Assembly (NCBI RefSeq): GCF_021083305.1
Contig: NZ_JAJFAY010000002.1
Span: forward strand, 372,001 to 436,000
Direction: 5' to 3'
Length of the DNA stretch: 64,000 bases
Source of the DNA: Haladaptatus sp. DYF46
GTDB taxonomy: Archaea > Halobacteriota > Halobacteria > Halobacteriales > Haladaptataceae
A program made the translations under genes and the position numbers. Positions 25,918 to 34,314 of the stretch are shown one piece after another; within the stretch, counting starts at the first letter, position 1, and each line of letters starts with the position of its first letter. The notes beneath the pieces are model-generated. The model was not told where the DNA came from. It saw only the letters and a program-made list of their open reading frames with translations, and searched no databases.

Positions 25918-27882
25918 TCAGTCCTGTTTGCCGGCGCTGACGTTGGCGAGTTTCGATTCGGCGACGACCGGAATGTCGACATCGGTCCCGCGAGTCAATT
26001 CGGGGATGTTGTCGTAGGCGTCGAGGATGTCGCTCCGGGTGACGATACCGACGAGGTGGTCGTCCTCGCCGACGATGGGGATGCGGCCGACGTCCAACTT
26101 TTCCATGATGTCAACGACGGAGAGCAGGTTCGCGGACGGCGGAACCGTCAACACGTCGGTCGTCCCGATCTTCTCCACCGGGACGCGCTCCTCGTCGGGA
26201 AGGTCGATTTCCTCGTTACCCTCGATGGTGTGGATGATGGAGTTGGTGAGTTCGGATTCGAGGTCGGTCAGCGTCATGATGCCGGCTAAACCGCCGTCCT
26301 CGCCGACGATGGGGAGTCCGTGGTGTTTCGTCCGCTGGAACATGAGGAGGGCGTCCTCGCAACTGTCACCGGCGTTCAGCGTATCCACGTCGGTCGTCAT
26401 CACGTCCTTCGCCGTCAGATCTTCCAGACTACCGATACGACGTTCCTGTACCGTGATTCCCTTATCGCGGAGTTTCTCGGTGTAAATCGTCCCGCGGTTG
26501 AGCAGTCGTTGGGTGACGACGCTCCCGATGACGGTGACGACGAGGAGCGGGAGGATGATGGTGTACTGGCCGGTCAACTCGAAGATGATGAGCGTCGCCG
26601 TCAGCGGCGCGCGGGCCGTCGCCGCGAACACGCCGCCCATGCCGACGAGCGCGTAGGCACCCGGTCCCGCGGTGCCGGGGAAGAGCATGCTCGCGATGAT
26701 ACCGAAACCGCCGCCGATCATCGCGCCGATGTAGAGGCCGGGCGAGAAGACCCCGCCGGAACTACCGCTTCCGACGGAGAACGAAAAGGCGAGCAACTTC
26801 AGAATCGCCAGCGCGAGGATGATTTTCAGCGTCAGGTCGCCCGCGATGGCCGAGTGGATGGTCGCGTATCCGACGCCGAACAGCCAATCCGCGGTCGTCA
26901 GCGCCGACTCGTGGAGCATGACGGTGCTGATGAGAACGGTGGTACCGAGGAGCAGACCGCCGATGGCGGGTTTCACGTACTCGGGCAGGTCGAGGCGTTC
27001 GAAGACGTGTTCGGTGCCGTACAGCATCTTGACGACGGCGGCACCGGACAGGCCGATGAGGAAGCCCAATCCGATGTAGAGGGGGAACTCGACGACTGGC
27101 GTGACCATGTGGTAATCGACGGGAACGAGGAACGCCCGGACGCCGGGATTCGGCGTGAATTCGAGGATGGTCCGCGCGACGGTCGTGGACATCACGGACG
27201 CGAGGACGACGACGATGACGTTTTGGAGGTAGTACTCGGCGAGCAGGATTTCCAACGAGAACATGACCCCCGCCAACGGCGCGTTGAACGTCCCGGCGAT
27301 ACCCGCCGCCGCCCCCGCCGCCACCAACGTCCGGGTGTACTTCTGGTCCATGAAGCGTCCGAAGAAAGACCCCGCCGCGCTCCCGATTTGGATGATCGGT
27401 CCTTCACGACCCAGCGACCCGCCGCTGCCGATGGCGAGCGAGGAGGCGACCGTCTTGTACACCGAAATCTTCGGGTCGATTTTCCCCCCGCGAACGAGCA
27501 TCGATTCCATGACTTTCGGGACGCCGTGGCCCTTCACCTCGGGCGTCGTCAGGATGACGATGACCCCGACGAGAAGCCCGCCGATCGCGGGGAGCAAGAG
27601 AAACCGTCCGGGACCGAGAAACGACAGAATTCCGAACACGTTGGGAACGTCGATCAGTTCGAATTCGACGTTTCCCGGGTTGAGTGTTTTTCCGAAAAAG
27701 ACCTCCTGTGCCGCCCAAATCGTGAAACGAAAAACGACCGCGCCGAGTCCGGCGATGATTCCGATGACGATCGCGATACAGTTCATCTGGATTTCTTCAT
27801 CGCGGAGCGATAACCCACGTGAGCCATCACCCGCGCTTGATTTCGACCGGGAGAGGATAGGTAACGAACTCAATAACCCCAT
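25918..27882 (-). CDS. CLC-family chloride channel/transporter with tandem CBS domains
   Basis: The 654-residue membrane protein shows the CLC signatures: GSGGSLGREGPIIQIGSA (the Glu of GREGP is the gating/external glutamate) and a GSGSSGGVFSPGLYIGAM loop. About twelve helices precede two CBS domains (about 500-555 and 570-640, starting TAKDVMTTDVDTL and TTDVLTVPPSANL), likely nucleotide-binding regulators. The central Ser/Tyr anion site needs alignment to tell channel from antiporter. The ATG at 27882 fits. Divergence of the 27883-28113 region (promoter, no gene) separates it from udp. Confidence 0.9.
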   Translation of the reverse strand: MGLLSSLPILSRSKSSAGDGSRGLSLRDEEIQMNCIAIVIGIIAGLGAVVFRFTIWAAQEVFFGKTLNPGNVEFELIDVPNVFGILSFLGPGRFLLLPAIGGLLVGVIVILTTPEVKGHGVPKVMESMLVRGGKIDPKISVYKTVASSLAIGSGGSLGREGPIIQIGSAAGSFFGRFMDQKYTRTLVAAGAAAGIAGTFNAPLAGVMFSLEILLAEYYLQNVIVVVLASVMSTTVARTILEFTPNPGVRAFLVPVDYHMVTPVVEFPLYIGLGFLIGLSGAAVVKMLYGTEHVFERLDLPEYVKPAIGGLLLGTTVLISTVMLHESALTTADWLFGVGYATIHSAIAGDLTLKIILALAILKLLAFSFSVGSGSSGGVFSPGLYIGAMIGGGFGIIASMLFPGTAGPGAYALVGMGGVFAATARAPLTATLIIFELTGQYTIILPLLVVTVIGSVVTQRLLNRGTIYTEKLRDKGITVQERRIGSLEDLTAKDVMTTDVDTLNAGDSCEDALLMFQRTKHHGLPIVGEDGGLAGIMTLTDLESELTNSIIHTIEGNEEIDLPDEERVPVEKIGTTDVLTVPPSANLLSVVDIMEKLDVGRIPIVGEDDHLVGIVTRSDILDAYDNIPELTRGTDVDIPVVAESKLANVSAGKQD

Positions 27883-28113
27883 TTGTGTGTCTATTGCGAG
27901 CGAGGGGGGATTTCCCTTTCGATATGCAGACGAACGAAAAAGTACACATTCATAAACCTAATCCCGGGAAAGAGATATCGTTTTCAAACTTCACGCCACG
28001 CCCAACGATACCGACAGCGGAACTTCTCACGCCGACCCGCAATCGTCCAATACCGGGTATCGGGCCACCGACGAGGACGTCGATGAGTCGTCGGTGTGGA
28101 CGGGACCCCTGCT

Positions 28114-28845
28114 TCACGCCAGTGAGACGACGGCGTCGAGCGTGATGCGAATCGCGCGTTCGACGTTGTTCTTCGCCTTCTCGGGGAGTTCGTCGTCCTC
28201 GGTATCGGTCCCCTTCTGCGTTCCCTTCACGAGGTTGCCGTCCACGGTGCAGATGGCTCCCGAACGCATGCCCTTGCGCCGCGCGACGGAGAAGACGGCG
28301 GCCGCCTCCATCTCGACGGAGAGGATGTTCGCCTCCTCCCACGACCGAACGTACTCGTCGGTTTCCGCGTAGAAGGCGTCGTCGGACGCGATGGGGCCGA
28401 CGTGAACGTCCTCGTCGTTGCTTTCAGCGGAATCGACCAGCGCCGAGAGGACGTGATAGTCCGGGACGGCGGGGTAGGTGTCCTTCTCGTAGCGGCGGGT
28501 CGTCCCCTCGTCCTTCGCCGCGCCCGTGGCGACGACCATGTCGCCGATTTCGATGTCCTCCTGGAGCGCGCCGGTCGTCCCGACGCGGATGACGGTGTCG
28601 ACGCCGACGGCGTGCATCTCCTCGATGGCGATGGTCGCGGACGGACAGCCGATTCCGGTCGAGCAGATGGTCAGCGGGGTGCCCTCGTACTCCGCGTTGA
28701 CGACCTTGTACTCGCGGTTCTCGGAGACGACTTCCGAGGAGTCACACTGCGCCGCGATTCGGTCAACGCGCCCCGGGTCGCCCGGAATCAACGCGATGTC
28801 GTTCAGGTCGCCCTCGTCAACGAGCAGATGTGGTTGGGTTGCCAT
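28114..28845 (-). CDS. udp: Uridine phosphorylase (PNP/UDP family)
   Basis: The 243-residue cytosolic enzyme has the nucleoside phosphorylase signature STGIGCPSATIAIEEMH, the phosphate-binding IPGDPGRVDRIA at the start and VRVGTTGALQ. It cleaves uridine to uracil and ribose-1-phosphate in pyrimidine salvage. The SVEMEAAAVF motif near residue 175 contacts ribose. Length and motifs match the archaeal UdP family. The region upstream borders an AT-rich insert (28,870 onward). Confidence 0.9.
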   Translation of the reverse strand: MATQPHLLVDEGDLNDIALIPGDPGRVDRIAAQCDSSEVVSENREYKVVNAEYEGTPLTICSTGIGCPSATIAIEEMHAVGVDTVIRVGTTGALQEDIEIGDMVVATGAAKDEGTTRRYEKDTYPAVPDYHVLSALVDSAESNDEDVHVGPIASDDAFYAETDEYVRSWEEANILSVEMEAAAVFSVARRKGMRSGAICTVDGNLVKGTQKGTDTEDDELPEKAKNNVERAIRITLDAVVSLA

Positions 28846-28869
28846 GGACGAGGGTTTTTGGGGTGAGGT

Positions 28870-29015
28870 AGAAAAGAGTAGCTGTAGCGGGTCAGGATGT
28901 CACTTTCTTCGCGGATGAGTTCGCCGATGCCGTGTTTCATCACCGTTTTCCCGAGCGAGGTGGCGACGTAGTATGAATAAGGGCTGTCAGCGCCGCGCTC
29001 CTTGCGGTTTTGAAT
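28870..29015 (-). pseudogene. 3' remnant of a winged-helix-like regulator
   Basis: Reading the minus strand from about 29,015 down gives a continuous, protein-like stretch with SYYVATSLGKTVMKHG and IGELIREESDILTRYSYS. This resembles the last helix-wing of haloarchaeal winged-helix regulators. Base composition is GC-rich and haloarchaeal, but it breaks into AT-rich DNA at its upstream end and has no start codon. I interpret it as the tail of a gene truncated when the AT-rich segment arrived. The reading frame runs past the expected stop, so a small frame error at its end is also likely. Family uncertain. Confidence 0.45.
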
Positions 29016-29127
29016 ATAGACTAATAGTATAATACATAATATATAATATATACTTACAGATAAGAATTAATAGTGACACGATAGTTTAATTAACAATAAT
29101 TATATGAATGGGTGCAATATCGCTAGT

Positions 29128-29556
29128 ATGTCCGCCCTATACAAACGGCGAAAAGTCCTCTATGGAGCATGCGCAGTCTTTTTTGCGGGTTGTCTCGGTG
29201 AAGATAGTGGAGACAAAAGCATTTGTACCTACTCGACGAAACGTGCGTTCAAGACGGATGCGATTACAGCGCTCAAGTATCAGGGGGATTCTGTCAAACG
29301 AGACACTGACGATGGAACGGTAACGGTGTTTCAAATTACAACTACTCTGGAAATCGAACCGAAGTCTGTAGGGAAGATTACGGTCTACTCAGAAAATGGT
29401 TCCAAAATCACCACATCAAAGGTGACAGAGAAGCAAACAGACGTTACTTGGGACGTGGGAAATCGACGTCCTACTGGAGAAACGTACGAAATGGTCGCCT
29501 ACCAGAATGGCAAGAGAATCGATAGTAGTACGATTCGTGCCAAATGTGGCAACTGA
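29128..29556 (+). CDS. Small Tat lipoprotein in AT-rich insert
   Basis: The roughly 142-residue protein starts MSALYKRRKVLYGACAVFFAGCLG. It has a twin-arginine motif (KRRKVL) followed by a short hydrophobic stretch and a lipobox (FAGC) whose Cys would be lipidated. The mature part is beta-rich (ITTTLEIEPKSVGKITVY, TSKVTEKQTDVTWDV). I do not recognise a family. The ATG at 29128 is preferred over 29104 because the Tat motif then starts near residue 7. Codon use is AT-richer than surrounding genes. Confidence 0.6.
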   Translation: MSALYKRRKVLYGACAVFFAGCLGEDSGDKSICTYSTKRAFKTDAITALKYQGDSVKRDTDDGTVTVFQITTTLEIEPKSVGKITVYSENGSKITTSKVTEKQTDVTWDVGNRRPTGETYEMVAYQNGKRIDSSTIRAKCGN

Positions 29557-29617
29557 GTAATTAGCACTTATCAAAGATATTAACCGCGAAACAATAAAAC
29601 AGGTGTTGAGATGTTTT

Positions 29618-30525
29618 TCAGTAGAAGCAGTCGAGGGTAGTGTTCAGTAGCGTTCTCCAGTGCCAGCTTAGCTTACCCGATGAAATCGAAGAGTCACTGG
29701 TCGTGAGAAGTGAAAGGCCATTCATAATCTCCGTTCCGTTATCACCTTTGCTGCAACCGGTGAATTCCAGCTGGTATTTTGATCCGGACCCGGTCGCAGT
29801 TTGATTGGTCGTGCGAACCGTTCCACCGCCAACCGTCACGGTCGTACCGAGCGACATGCTCCCTGCACCGTATCCGGCACCGATTCCCACGTTGATGTCT
29901 TGACCTCCACCAGAGATCGAATCCTGTGGCTGATACGTGAACAAAGACCAGTCGGATGGGAGGTTAATGAAATTCTCCATCTTTTCAACTTTAGTATTCC
30001 AACTGGTAATCTCCGGTCCAAAGTCCGCCCTCGACATGTGCCACAAGATGTAGACATTGTCACCGCTTGAGGATTTGTAATCTCCTTTGTATACGGAAAC
30101 CATATGACGGGTTTCGCCGATGATTTCGTCGTAAGTGTTTCCTTTGATCGTCCGAACGTTGGAGTCCCACGTATCCTCAAGAGTAACGTTGGTGGGGTCG
30201 CTAGGCGACGTTGAAAGAGCACTAATGGTCGACTCTTGTGGGGGAACAACCTTCGCTGCGACATCAGGATCCGATTCGAGATATTGTTTTTGAGTGTAGC
30301 TTTCCAGTTCTTGATCACTCATTGCGTTAGCAGAATCGAGCGTGATCGTCCCGCTGACTTCACCTAAGTCATCACGGTTGTCTACAGACTCGTCGCTTGC
30401 TGCACCGAGTCCCGGGACGATTCCTAGGCTTCCCACAATAGCCGATGTTTTCAGGACATTACGTCGATTGATGTTTTCAGGACATTACGTCGATTGATGT
30501 TTTCATTATTTGAATCGATCATCAT
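29618..30525 (-). pseudogene. Secreted protein gene disrupted by a 26-bp tandem duplication in its Tat signal
   Basis: The reading frame from 30436 down to 29618 (272 residues) is open but has only a GTG as possible start and lacks a signal peptide. A perfect 26-bp tandem duplication (30444-30469 and 30470-30495) shifts the frame; removing one copy joins ATG 30525 to the main frame. The restored protein (293 residues) would begin with MMIDSNNENINRRNVLKTSA, a proper Tat signal. The mature part is Gly/Ser-rich with NVGIGAGYGAGSMSLG and no known family. As sequenced, it is a pseudogene, a phase-off copy, or an assembly error. Confidence 0.6.
30444..30505. repeat. 26-bp tandem duplication (two full copies plus 10 bp)
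   Basis: The unit starts GATGTTTTCAGGACATTACG and continues TCGATT. Copies lie at 30444-30469 and 30470-30495, followed by a 10-bp partial copy. They are identical, so the event is recent or maintained by slippage. Because 26 is not a multiple of three, unit gain or loss switches the downstream frame. Confidence 0.9.
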
Positions 30526-30795
30526 GCCATTATAATTTTATATTTATAATTACATATTTAATATACGTTAGAATATTGCATTTCCAAATAAATAATATAT
30601 TGCTAAATAGTATGATTTTTACATGAATTCATATAATTACTGATTGGATTCACATAAGATTGTTTCACTTTTATATACACGGTGAACATAATTCCTATGT
30701 TGCACCGAAATTCCAGTTTAGCTCACGCTGTATAAGACAACTGTAACCGAAGCTTCTGACTCGTCCGTCACGACAAGCGAACAAAATGGACGAAC

Positions 30796-31260
30796 CTATG
30801 GCAAATACCGAACGCTCACCGTTCCGTCCTCCGACCGCACCTCCACGCGATTCACGCCGAGTCGGGCCGCACGCGAGAGCGTTCCCTCGTCGTCCAGCAC
30901 GTCGGCCACGGCGTCTTCGGTTTCCTCCGACGGGACCGACAGGACGTGAATCTCGCCGATTCCGGCGCGTTCGGTGCGTTCCAAGTCGCCAACCCCCTGT
31001 TCGGCGGCGATGTCCCGCTCGTGGCTCGTCGGCGGTTCGTCGCTCTCGTGAACCGTGAGGGGTCGCCGGTCGTCGATTTCGACGACGGACCACGTCACCT
31101 CCATCGGGGGTTCGGGTTCGACCGTCGCCTCGACGGCGTCGTCCGCTTCGACGCCGGGGTTGCTCGACAGGGTGTGTACCTGTCCGTCGTGAACGTCCTT
31201 CAACACCGCCGAGTCGTCTTCGGCGTGTGTGACGAGGAACGTGCTCGTCTTTTCGGTCAT
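30796..31260 (-). CDS. Uncharacterised haloarchaeal protein (DUF5812-like)
   Basis: The 154-residue acidic protein starts MTEKTSTFLVTHAEDDSAVL and contains KDVHDGQVHTL and a WSVVEIDDRRPL strand. It reads like a small OB/beta-barrel protein without membrane segments. I recall a halophile-specific family of this type as DUF5812 but cannot verify it. The ATG at 31260 is preferred to the in-frame extension, which lies over the upstream membrane gene. It may be cotranscribed with that gene (46-bp gap). Confidence 0.55.
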   Translation of the reverse strand: MTEKTSTFLVTHAEDDSAVLKDVHDGQVHTLSSNPGVEADDAVEATVEPEPPMEVTWSVVEIDDRRPLTVHESDEPPTSHERDIAAEQGVGDLERTERAGIGEIHVLSVPSEETEDAVADVLDDEGTLSRAARLGVNRVEVRSEDGTVSVRYLP

Positions 31261-31306
31261 GGCCGGGAGTATGTCGCGGTGCCTTTTCCGGGTTGCGCTC
31301 CGTCCG

Positions 31307-31825
31307 CTACCGCAAAAACCGATGGAGGGCGAAGATGAGCAACGCCGCGGCGAGGGGTGGGAGGAGACCCGACAACTGCGGGAGCGAGTAGAGGAAACGT
31401 CCGAGCGCACCGGCGTTCGCCGACTGGTACTGTGACGGAACGGAGATGACGACGCCGACGTACAGCGAAATCAGAAAGAGGACACCCGAAAGCGCGAGGC
31501 TGGAATCGTACTTCGCATCGTCCCCTTCGTCGCGTCGGTGCCGACGAGCCACGAACAGGACGGGCGCGAAGAGCGGGCCGAGGACGAAGAGCGCGATGAC
31601 GCCGAGAAAGGCGTTCGACGTCGTCTCCAGCGCGGAGTGGCCGAGCGTGAGGTAGAACCAGCGCACCAGCGCGAGGACGAACGTGAACGCGAGGAGTATC
31701 CCGAGAACGAAGCTCAAGATGACGTACAACCGGAAAACGAGCGAGTCCGAGACGCGAAAGCTGTAACGGAACGCGCCAAACAACCCGGAGTAGTCCTCCT
31801 CTCCGGCGGTAGCGGCGTCGGTCAT
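31307..31825 (-). CDS. Four-helix membrane protein
   Basis: The 172-residue protein has four predicted helices (LYVILSFVLGILLAFTFVLAL, AFLGVIALFVLGPLFAPVLF, SLALSGVLFLISLYVGVVIS, LSGLLPPLAAALLIFALH) and a basic loop between helices 2 and 3 (ARRHRRDEGDD). No family is recognised. It is divergent from idi with a 139-bp promoter region, and is upstream of the DUF5812-like gene on the same strand. Confidence 0.55.
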   Translation of the reverse strand: MTDAATAGEEDYSGLFGAFRYSFRVSDSLVFRLYVILSFVLGILLAFTFVLALVRWFYLTLGHSALETTSNAFLGVIALFVLGPLFAPVLFVARRHRRDEGDDAKYDSSLALSGVLFLISLYVGVVISVPSQYQSANAGALGRFLYSLPQLSGLLPPLAAALLIFALHRFLR

Positions 31826-31964
31826 TGGGCGATACTCGAACTCGCGCGAAGGTAAATGGCGCGACTTCGGGTCGATAGGACACCGTCACGAATTCGGTCG
31901 TAACACGAGTTCGCCTCGAACGATTTCCGAAGAACGTTTGAAACGGATGGTTCTCTATTGCGGT

Positions 31965-32564
31965 ATGAGCACTGACAACGCCGCCGACTCGACGGGTGGA
32001 ACCGCGGAGAGCGCCGAGACTGAAGAGCGCCACAAGAACGCCCGCCAGAACGTCGTCGCCGTGGACGGCGACGACAACGAAGTGGACATCGTGAACCGAC
32101 TCGACGCCCACATGGGCGACGGTATCCGCCACCGAGCGTTCACCGCCCTCATCTTCGACGAGGACGACAACATCCTCCTCGCACAGCGTTCGCCGACGAA
32201 GCGCCTCTGGGACACCTACTGGGACGGCACCGTCGCGTCCCACCCCGAACCCGGTCAGTCACAAGAGGCGGCCACGCGGCAGCGTCTCGAAGATGAACTC
32301 GGCGTCTCGCCCGACCAGTACGACGACCTACGTGTGACGGACGCGTTCGAGTACAAGCGATACTATCCGCAGGAAGGCGTCGAACACGAGGTCTGTTCCG
32401 TCCTCAAACTCACCCTGACGGACAAATCGCTCGACCCCGTCGAGGAGGAAGTCGGCGGCGTGATGTGGGTCCCCTACGAGCGCCTGTACGAGAACCCGCG
32501 CTGGTACCGCCAACTGCGTCTCTGCCCGTGGTTCGAAATCGCCATGCGGCGGGACTTCGAATAA
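31965..32564 (+). CDS. idi: Isopentenyl-diphosphate delta-isomerase, type I (Nudix fold)
   Basis: The 199-residue protein has the type I IDI hallmarks: a Nudix-like core with RAFTALIFDEDDNILLAQRS, the WDTYWDGTVASHPEPG segment with the catalytic residues (the Cys of bacterial enzymes is not at this exact site), and EHEVCSVLKL. It interconverts IPP and DMAPP for isoprenoid lipid synthesis, essential in archaea. Haloarchaea often carry this type besides or instead of type II. The ATG at 31965 is preferred to the upstream start. Confidence 0.8.
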   Translation: MSTDNAADSTGGTAESAETEERHKNARQNVVAVDGDDNEVDIVNRLDAHMGDGIRHRAFTALIFDEDDNILLAQRSPTKRLWDTYWDGTVASHPEPGQSQEAATRQRLEDELGVSPDQYDDLRVTDAFEYKRYYPQEGVEHEVCSVLKLTLTDKSLDPVEEEVGGVMWVPYERLYENPRWYRQLRLCPWFEIAMRRDFE

Positions 32565-32707
32565 ACGTCCGACTCGTCCAGTTATCGGTTTTTCCGTGCC
32601 TCCTCTCGTCGTCGGCGACGCCACCGAGGAAGCCGCCGAGCAGCCGTGCTAACGGTCCCCAATGTATCAAAAGAGCATTGTTTCGGCGCGAAAAACCGGT
32701 GTGACGA

Positions 32708-33163
32708 ATGGGTCGCGTTCGAAACCTCACGCCCGACGACGCCCGCGAACTGACCGAACTGTACGAGGAGTACGAGTGGTGGGAGGACCGGAGCGTGGAG
32801 GGGGTTCGAAACGCGCTCTCGGAAACCGAAGTCGCCGTCGGCGTCGAGTGCGAGACCCCCGAGTCCCGTGACGGCGACCTCGTGGCCGCCGCGCGGGTGT
32901 TGACCGACTACACGTACTACGCGAACGTGTTCGACGTCATCGTCACCGCCGACCGCCGCGGCGAAGGATTCGGCAATGAACTCATGGAAGCGGTCGTGGG
33001 CCATCCCGACCTCCAGAGCGTCGTCGGTCTCTCCCTGCTCTGCCGTCGCGGACTGGTGCCCTACTACGAATCGGTCGGTTTCGAACTGTTCGACCCCGAG
33101 ATGGAGGTTCCGGAGGGCGGCGTGGAGACGCTGGTTCGAATGACCTACGCGCAAACCGACTGA
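32708..33163 (+). CDS. GNAT-family N-acetyltransferase
   Basis: The 151-residue protein fits a single GNAT domain. Motif A is VTADRRGEGFGNELM (near residue 79), and a C-terminal GLVPYYESVGFELFD closes the fold, as in RimI-like or GNAT_YjcF types. Substrate unknown. The ATG at 32708 gives an early TPDDARELTELY helix. It is convergent with pdxS; the 135-bp region between them holds short GGGAAAACGC repeats. Confidence 0.75.
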   Translation: MGRVRNLTPDDARELTELYEEYEWWEDRSVEGVRNALSETEVAVGVECETPESRDGDLVAAARVLTDYTYYANVFDVIVTADRRGEGFGNELMEAVVGHPDLQSVVGLSLLCRRGLVPYYESVGFELFDPEMEVPEGGVETLVRMTYAQTD

Positions 33164-33213
33164 TACTCGGACAAACCGACCGACGCGGTCGTCATTCGTT
33201 CCGAATCGAAATC

Positions 33214-33289
33214 GGGAAAACGCGGGGAGAATGCAGGGAAAACGCAAGAAAGCGAGGAGAACACAGGGAAACGCGGCGAGAACGTGTCA
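33214..33289. repeat. Three short purine-rich repeats between convergent genes
   Basis: GGGAAAACGC or GGGAAACGCG begins at 33214, 33236 and 33266, each followed by a similar GGAGAA or GCGAGAA segment. The repeats lie between the convergent GNAT and pdxS genes and may act in 3' end formation or simply be a simple-sequence expansion. Spacing is irregular (22 and 30 bp). Confidence 0.35.
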
Positions 33290-33298
33290 GTGCGTCGC

Positions 33299-34207
33299 TC
33301 AGTTTCCGCGACCCTGCATCTTCTCTTCGTCGGGCAGGTCCACGTTGGCCTCGCCCTTCATGCCCGAGCCGATGTCCTTGCTGATGTCGGCGAGGCGCTC
33401 CGGGTCGTCCCAGTTGTTCGTCGCTTCCACGATGGCGTTGCCCATCAGCACGGGGTCCTCTGCACCGAAGATGCCCGACCCGACGAAGATGCCGTCACAG
33501 CCGTGGTGCATCATCAGCGCCGCGTCGGCGGGCGTCGCGATGCCGCCCGCCGCGAAGTTGACGACCGGCAGTCGGCCCGCTTCCGCGGTTTCGTGGACGA
33601 GTTCCGCGGGCGCTTCGAGGTCGCGGGCGAGCATCTCGCGCTCCTCGTGGGTCTTTCCCTGAAGCTCACGAATCGCACCCTTGATGGTTCGCTGGTGGTG
33701 GACGGCTTGGTTCACGTCGCCCGTCCCGGCCTCGCCCTTGGTTCGGATCATCGCCGCTCCCTCGTTGATGCGGCGGAGCGCCTCGCCGAGGTTGCGCGCG
33801 CCGCAGACGAACGGCGAGGTGAATTCGCGCTTGTCGATGTGGTACTTCTCGTCCGCCGGGGTGAGCACCTCGGACTCGTCGATCATGTCCACGCCGATGG
33901 ATTCGAGGATTTGGGCCTCCGTCGTGTGGCCGATTCGCGCCTTGCCCATCACCGGAATCGACACTTCGTCGATGATCTCCTCGACGTCGGCGGGGTCGGC
34001 CATTCGCGCCACGCCGCCGCGTTTTCGGATGTCCGCCGGGACGGCTTCGAGCGCCATGACGGCGACCGCGCCCGCGTCCTCCGCGATGCGGGCCTGTTCG
34101 GGGTTGACGACGTCCATGATGACGCCGCCCTTCTGCATGCGGGCGAAGCCGCGCTTGACCAGTTCCGTGCCGCGCTTCAGTTCCTCGATGTCGGTTGGCT
34201 CTGCCAT
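33299..34207 (-). CDS. pdxS: Pyridoxal 5'-phosphate synthase subunit PdxS
   Basis: The 302-residue TIM-barrel protein closely matches Pdx[36 protein letters not shown], and the long [20 protein letters not shown] segment. With glutaminase PdxT it makes PLP from ribose 5-phosphate, glyceraldehyde 3-phosphate and ammonia. The catalytic Lys is in the KARIGH motif. PdxT is not in the window. It is divergent from the DUF1405 gene by about 107 bp. Confidence 0.93.
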   Translation of the reverse strand: MAEPTDIEELKRGTELVKRGFARMQKGGVIMDVVNPEQARIAEDAGAVAVMALEAVPADIRKRGGVARMADPADVEEIIDEVSIPVMGKARIGHTTEAQILESIGVDMIDESEVLTPADEKYHIDKREFTSPFVCGARNLGEALRRINEGAAMIRTKGEAGTGDVNQAVHHQRTIKGAIRELQGKTHEEREMLARDLEAPAELVHETAEAGRLPVVNFAAGGIATPADAALMMHHGCDGIFVGSGIFGAEDPVLMGNAIVEATNNWDDPERLADISKDIGSGMKGEANVDLPDEEKMQGRGN

Positions 34208-34314
34208 GCATGGCCGTAGCGAAGGGGAGGGTTAAGACGTATCGATTGCGGAACGGCAAATCCGGTGAAACACCAACCGAAGCCTCTTTGCCTCGACAAT
34301 TCCTCGCCGTGGAT

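Larger units (their letters stand above)
28870..30790. other. AT-rich insert carrying two secreted-protein genes
   Basis: Base composition changes sharply to AT-rich within 29,015-29,110 and 30,525-30,700, where runs of A and T dominate. The genes inside use codons unlike the neighbours. The segment holds a Tat lipoprotein, a frame-disrupted Tat protein and, at its left edge, the remnant of a regulator gene. No transposase, integrase or clear flanking direct repeat is seen. It probably came by horizontal transfer. Boundaries are approximate. Confidence 0.5.

Noticed and set aside
27883..28113. Possible small genes between the CLC channel and udp
   Set aside because: Only shadow frames are present; the region reads as the CLC promoter and udp 3' end.
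33214..33289. Possible terminator or mobile repeat between convergent genes
   Set aside because: Kept only as a simple repeat because no inverted stem or T-run is seen and spacing is irregular.
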